Source: Rhizopus arrhizus (lineage: Eukaryota > Mucoromycota > Mucoromycetes > Mucorales > Rhizopodaceae). Taken from it: DNA of 64,000 bases. Position 1 is the stretch's first letter. Each line of letters begins with the position of its first letter. A program made the position numbers and the translations under genes. Of the stretch, positions 59,509 through 64,000 are shown piece by piece. Below the pieces are notes generated by a model. That model searched no databases and had not been told where the DNA came from. It worked only from the letters and a program-made list of their open reading frames with translations. The stretch is taken from NCBI GenBank assembly GCA_024220505.1, contig JAKZZE010000018.1, positions 992,001-1,056,000 on the forward strand, given 5' to 3'.

Positions 59509-60113
59509 ATGCTGAAAAAGGAAATCTCGAAATGGATCGAAATTCGGTTTCTAGTTTCCAATTATCATGCAGCCAGCTTATGTAGAATTTGGGTTAAGCT
59601 AAACTCGAAAAAGCAACAGATTCTTTCTAAAGCTCGACAGCTGTTTTCAAAAAATCGACTAATTGACTATGGAACCACTATAAAAGATCATTTAAACCGA
59701 ATACAATTAGGATAAATGATTACATGAAGTTTTTCCTCTGCTCTCTTGCCTATTTTATGATTTATTTCATAATGCATTAACAGAAAGATCCTACTTCACT
59801 GGTCATGGGTCAAATTCCTTTCGCAAAAAAATCCACGATAACATGTGTAGATATTTTGTCTTAGAACAAAAAGCTTTATCACTTTTTGATGGGAGGGTTG
59901 ACTGTATTATGGCTCTGGTTGTTTATCTTGCATACTATAATGGAACTTTTTTGTCCAGGTTTCTGAATCCTCGCATTACTAAAGGCTACGTACACTTACT
60001 CAATGTTGCACTAAATAAAGCTTTGCATGTGCTTCTTTACTTTTTTTTTGCACAATTCGTATGTACACTGAAAAAGTTAGTTACATTTTTTTATTATTGT
60101 ATGAAAAAATACT
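59509..60113 (+). pseudogene. Decayed coding sequence of unknown family
   Basis: Two frames of ordinary composition: LKKEISKWIEIRFLVSNYHAASLCRIW with KARQLFSKNRLIDYGTTIKDHLNRIQLG, then after a break RSYFTGHGSNSFRKKIHDNMCRYF, ALVVYLAYYNGTFLSRF and GYVHLLNVALNKALHVL. They are adjacent on the same strand but in different frames, with a stop at about 59713. Whether they formed one gene or a mobile-element ORF cannot be told. Confidence 0.3.
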
Positions 60114-60174
60114 AGAAACACAGATGTTTAGGAATAAAATGATTTATGTAAATTAAAAATGTTTATCGCAAAAT

Positions 60175-61569
60175 TTAAAAGAAGTAAGCAGCAGCAACGA
60201 AAGCAGCGAATACTAAGCTGTTAGGGTTAACTTGAATACCGGCAGAGGCGATTTGAGCCTTATTAGCAGCAAGGGGGATAACAGTGGTACCAGGTTCATC
60301 TGAAGTGGCAGCGGCAGAAGCACTAGCAGAAGAAGCAGTGGCGTCAGTGGAAGTAGCAGTGGATTCGTCGGCAGCGCTACCAAAAGGAGCGAAGCTGACA
60401 TTGTGTTCTTGGTAGGGGTAAGTGATGTTCATACAGGTGGCAACATCAACAACGTTCTTGTAGGCAGCCTTGATCTTGGGCAAGTATTCCATAGCAAGAG
60501 ACATGGTGGTGTTGTCAATTTCGTGAGTCAAGACAATTTGGCCGCTATTAGCAAAAGTACCGTTGGAACCCATTTCAACGTAGCTATCGTAGGTAGCCTT
60601 AACTTCATCAAGAGTCTTGCTAGAACCAGCAGCCCAGTCATCAGTATCAAGGTTCCAGAGAACAGTAGTCAAGTTAAGTTGGGTGGCAATCCAACGGACA
60701 CGGTCATCGACATCACCGAAAGCCTAAACATGAAAGGTTAGAAAAAGTTGTTCTTAATTTGTATTTCTTAAACTTACGGGACGCCAGTAAAGGGGAGTGA
60801 CACCAGTAACCATCTTGATGGCCTTTTGAGTGTAATAAAGTTCAGCCAAAACTTCATCGTTAGTAAGAGTAGTCATCAATTGGTGAGACCAGGTATGATC
60901 AGCGATATGGTGACCAGCCTTAACACCACGTTGAGCACCATAGGGCCAGTTAACAACGTTAGAACCAATGTAGAACATACTGGCCTTGATCTTGTTTTGC
61001 TCAAGATAGTCATAGAAAGCATTGTGAGAACAGTTAGGTCCATCATCGTAAGTAAGACCCCAGGTTTCAGGTTCAGGACAAGCGTAGATGTCTTCATTGA
61101 TATCTTCGTGCTTGGGCTTGGTACAAGTGGAAGAAGACCACCAACAGTCGGGATCACTGTCAGAGTACTTGGTCATGTCAAGACTACCATCAGAGCCAGC
61201 CTTACGGACAGGAATCTTGGGGATCTTGGACCATTCAATAGACTTGTTAAGGGCTTGGAATTCAGAGGTCTTTGTCATACCGTTGGAAGTGGCAATTTCC
61301 CAAAGGTTGGGCCATTCTTTGGTGTCGTAGACAAAGTTGCTAGGGGGTTCGTACCATTTACATTCATCGCTGGGGTTGGTAGATGTAGTTTGAGGGATAT
61401 CAGCAATAGTGATATTGTTAGGATCAACCAAAGATTTGAAGCTCTTCCAGTAATCTTGAGGTTTGTCAAGTTTGGAAGACTTGCTGCTCTTTGAAGTCTT
61501 CTTAGCAGCTTCAGCGAAACAAGCTACTTGTAAAAGGGCAATTGCAATGGCAGAAGTTTTAATGTACAT
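60175..61569 (-). CDS. Chitin deacetylase (CE4 polysaccharide deacetylase), probably GPI-anchored
   Basis: Two exons with one intron at about 60727-60778. Signal peptide residues 1-21 (IAIALLQVACFAEA). The NodB/CE4 motifs are TYDDGPN (173-179, catalytic base Asp and metal Asp), HTWSH (225-229, two metal His), WRP joined to AFGD across the intron (motif 3), DTDDW (motif 4) and LTHEID (motif 5, catalytic His). A Ser/Thr/Ala-rich spacer and a short hydrophobic end (VFAAFVAAAYFF) fit a GPI attachment signal. The enzyme removes acetyl groups from nascent chitin to give chitosan, the major wall polymer in Mucorales. Codon choice is more GC-rich than that of its surroundings, which suggests strong expression. 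All metal ligands are present. Confidence 0.96.
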
Positions 61570-62835
61570 CTTGTCTATAAAGAAGGAGTGTCAAGGGGTA
61601 AAGAAAGTGTAGAAGATAAAAAGAAAAGAATACAGAAAAGAACTTTGAGTTTATTGAGCTTTTTATTCTGTTGGGCAATTTATAGCCGAAAAGCGGAACT
61701 GAATTTGATCTTGTACACTATAAGTTTATTTTCCATTTACTTACAATTTATAAGGTGATACAATATAAATGATCCATTAACGGTGCTTCCTTTTTGTGAT
61801 AATCTGTCTAAAGTGGGAAAAAAAAACGAGAATTTTCAGAAGTTTGTGCAGTCTAAACTTTTAAATTACCTACATTTGTATGTATTCTCAGACAGAGTTC
61901 CTATTCCGGGAATAAATTTAATTTTTTTGTATATTCACCATCGTGGAATAAGAACTTTGTTGGCAATCGTCTGACACACAAGCAACTGGCTGTATTAAAG
62001 TCCTACTATTTCATTTATCTTCAGTTTGGATTCATTCCCTAAACAAGAAATGAATGTCAAGTATGGATCAATAGAAGATCGACCGTGATTATTCTGACAA
62101 TAAACGATCCGTTTAAGAGAAATTTGAATGTAGTGTTTTGTAGAAAAGGTGAACAACGTTTTCCCCCTTTGAGTTACGTCACAAAACAATTGTTCTAATT
62201 CTCTCAAACATGAACATGTAAAAAGATAAATGAAATCAATATTTGTTTTCGCATTTAAACAAATGCTCATTTCTTCTTCCTGTTTTGTTTTTCTATTGTA
62301 CTCTTTTGAACTTCCACTAGGTTGTTTTCAGCTGTCTTTTTTTTTTTTTTTTTTTTCATAGTACACATTTGTGTAACGATGCATTTTATTCTGGAACTAC
62401 TATTTTAATATTCTACAGCTCGAGTGTTTTTATTTCTAAACACAGTCGCGTTTTGCTAGATTTGATTTCTTTGTGAGTCTATTCATATTCTGATTTCACA
62501 AGTGAATAGGCCTGTAGAATACATTATCTGCTTTACATAAATACAAGTTCTTTGGTATAATCGCACCATTAAAATACCGGGAACAAACAGCTGCAATCTA
62601 TTTTTAATTTAAAAACTCAACTCTAATTAAACACAAGTAATACTATATAGTCTGTCCGTGCATATTCAACTCCTTATGTAAAGATCTAATTTTTACTGCT
62701 TGATTAAATACAACCTTGTGATAAATGAAACAGCAATTAATTTAGCAGCCTTTTTGACTTCATATTTAACGTAAAAATAGCCATTTTATAAAACTTTTCT
62801 GACTTATATTAAAATTTGAATGGAGTATAAAACCA
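61570..62835. other. Intergenic region upstream of the chitin deacetylase gene
   Basis: Holds the promoter of the deacetylase gene in its first part. A short plus-strand frame at 61783-61974 and its surroundings look like decayed coding sequence but are not assignable. T run at about 62338-62356. Confidence 0.45.
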
Positions 62836-63896
62836 TCATACTAATCTTGTCCAATAAACAGCATTTTTCACAATAGTAAACAAATCTCTGTTGTCAATTT
62901 GCGTTGTATTTAAGGCACGTGCAATCGCTAAAATGGCTGTCAAGATCATTAGTAAATAATTTGATATCATATCCATTGGTTTAATACTAAAAGAAGAGAA
63001 GTAAAAAAGCGAAGGTAGAGTGAAGTTGAACCAGTCCATTGTTTAACATTAAACATATACTAATCACACTGTGATAGTTTACCGTGAAACATTTTGAAAA
63101 TTGGCATTCAGATTTGCAATCACCAGTTACGATAAAACTATTTCAAATCATAAAGGTACTGCAAAAAAATAATCAAGACACCATTCCTTTTGATTGAAAA
63201 ATACGATAAATATAATGCAGAGTATGGTTTCTTATTAAGAGACATTATTTTTTCTTTCAAAGCATCTGATATTATGAAGATTAGCATAACCATCATTTGA
63301 ACAATGATTCCCAGAATCATCAATGCTATTGCTTTATGAGCCCTTTAACCATTTGCTTAGACTCCTTTAAATGAATGTTGTTTATCTTTAAAGAATCATG
63401 CTTTTTACCAAGCAGCTTAATGAACCATCGTATATTGCATTAGAATTTCAACATTGAGCTTATTACATAAAATCTCAATGTAGCAACAGTTATAGTGGTT
63501 CCGGTATATACAACTAGGAAAAATAATATAAATGAAAACTATAGTGTGCAACTCACTCTTTTTTTGTTCCTCTCTTTTTCTCTTGATGGAATGCTTCCTG
63601 TCGTAAATTCCTTCATTGAATAGCCATCTTAATACATCATAAGAAACTCCCCTACCAAGGCAAAGATCCAAATAAGTTACTGATATTATCTTTTACAAAT
63701 AAGATAAATCAATGTATGATGATCAAGAGTAAAAACAAAACCCATGTTTCTTCGAGTGTCAGAAGCAACTAAAAGTAAAAGAAATACTCCAACATGGCAA
63801 ACCCCCCCCACTTTATATATCTCTTTAAATAGCTTCAGTATCTGAGCATACCTGTTTTCACCCCATAACATTATTTTAAACAACTGTCTTTTTCAG
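62836..63896 (-). CDS. Doubtful multi-exon membrane protein gene
   Basis: Several minus-strand pieces could be exons of one gene: MLWGENR (63876), VGVFLLLLVASDTRRNMGFVF, LDLCLGRGVSYDVLRWLFNEGIYDRK with a basic end (63670-63560), LMILGIIVQMMVMLIFIISDAL (63320-63250) and DMISNYLLMILTAILAIARAL (62970-62910). Two or three clear hydrophobic helices are present. Splice junctions between all pieces could not be made convincing, and no family was recognised. It may be a real gene, a pseudogene, or chance frames in AT-rich DNA, which tend to encode hydrophobic residues. Confidence 0.25.
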
Positions 63897-64000
63897 GAGT
63901 ACTCACTCAAGATGTGTATTTATATTTTTTATGAAGCAAAATTGTCTATAACTCTAGAAAGGGAAAACCTGTCTATTATTGGTCTGAAACACATTCAATG

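Noticed and set aside
60826..61494. Open frame of 222 residues opposite the chitin deacetylase gene
   Set aside because: Antisense shadow caused by the biased codons of a highly expressed gene; the sense strand has all catalytic motifs.
1..64000. CRISPR arrays, rRNA or tRNA genes, plasmid origins
   Set aside because: None seen; the window is eukaryotic nuclear DNA with spliced genes.

Overview
The window is AT-rich fungal nuclear DNA. Most genes carry several short introns of about 45-65 nt with GT-AG ends, some with a visible CTAAC branch point. Gene content (SPX/VTC protein, endopolyphosphatase, chitin deacetylase, an IRA/NF1-type RasGAP), very small introns, and decayed LINE and DDE-transposase relics of a kind I associate with Mucorales all suggest an early-diverging fungus, most likely Mucoromycotina/Mucorales. 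That placement is inference; no rRNA gene, tRNA gene or CRISPR array was seen.

Region 1 (1-13.4 kb) is gene-dense. It holds the 5' part of a Maf-type nucleotide pyrophosphatase (minus), ATP synthase subunit e, a Bfa1/Byr4-like septation regulator with an apparent frameshift at an A-rich slippery heptamer, an F-BAR/RhoGAP protein, an F-box/LRR protein, a Yar1-like ankyrin protein, a four-LIM protein (all plus) and a convergent WD40 protein (minus). Three of these (Byr4-like, F-BAR RhoGAP, LIM) belong to families acting in septation and cortical polarity.

Region 2 (13.5-15.6 kb) is a LINE relic plus decayed sequence. Region 3 (15.6-31.9 kb) is dense again: a small secreted Cys-rich peptide, a single-pass membrane protein whose tail carries three PSAP and one PPxY motif, ribosomal protein eL22, endopolyphosphatase, RanGAP, the ESCRT-III-associated protein Did2/CHMP1, an SPX-VTC membrane protein, a ChaC-type gamma-glutamylcyclotransferase, a ZIP metal transporter and the large subunit of chromatin assembly factor 1. 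Polyphosphate synthesis-related and polyphosphate-degrading genes thus lie within 7 kb of each other.

Region 4 (32-39.6 kb) is accessory: transposase relics, a member of a Mucorales-expanded protein family that seems cut at its 5' end, a second LINE type, and several small tandem or direct repeats. Region 5 (39.6-54.2 kb) has an intact M13 metallopeptidase, an ORF with in-frame stops, another LINE relic, and one very large gene on the minus strand, a neurofibromin/IRA-type Ras GAP of about 9.2 kb. Region 6 (54.2-64 kb) is mostly gene-poor with LINE fragments, apart from an intact secreted, probably GPI-anchored chitin deacetylase and a doubtful membrane-protein gene near the right edge.

Exon borders were read by eye from splice motifs and reading frame. 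Outer coordinates are given as the span from start to stop codon including introns. Family names come from motif recognition, not from a search.
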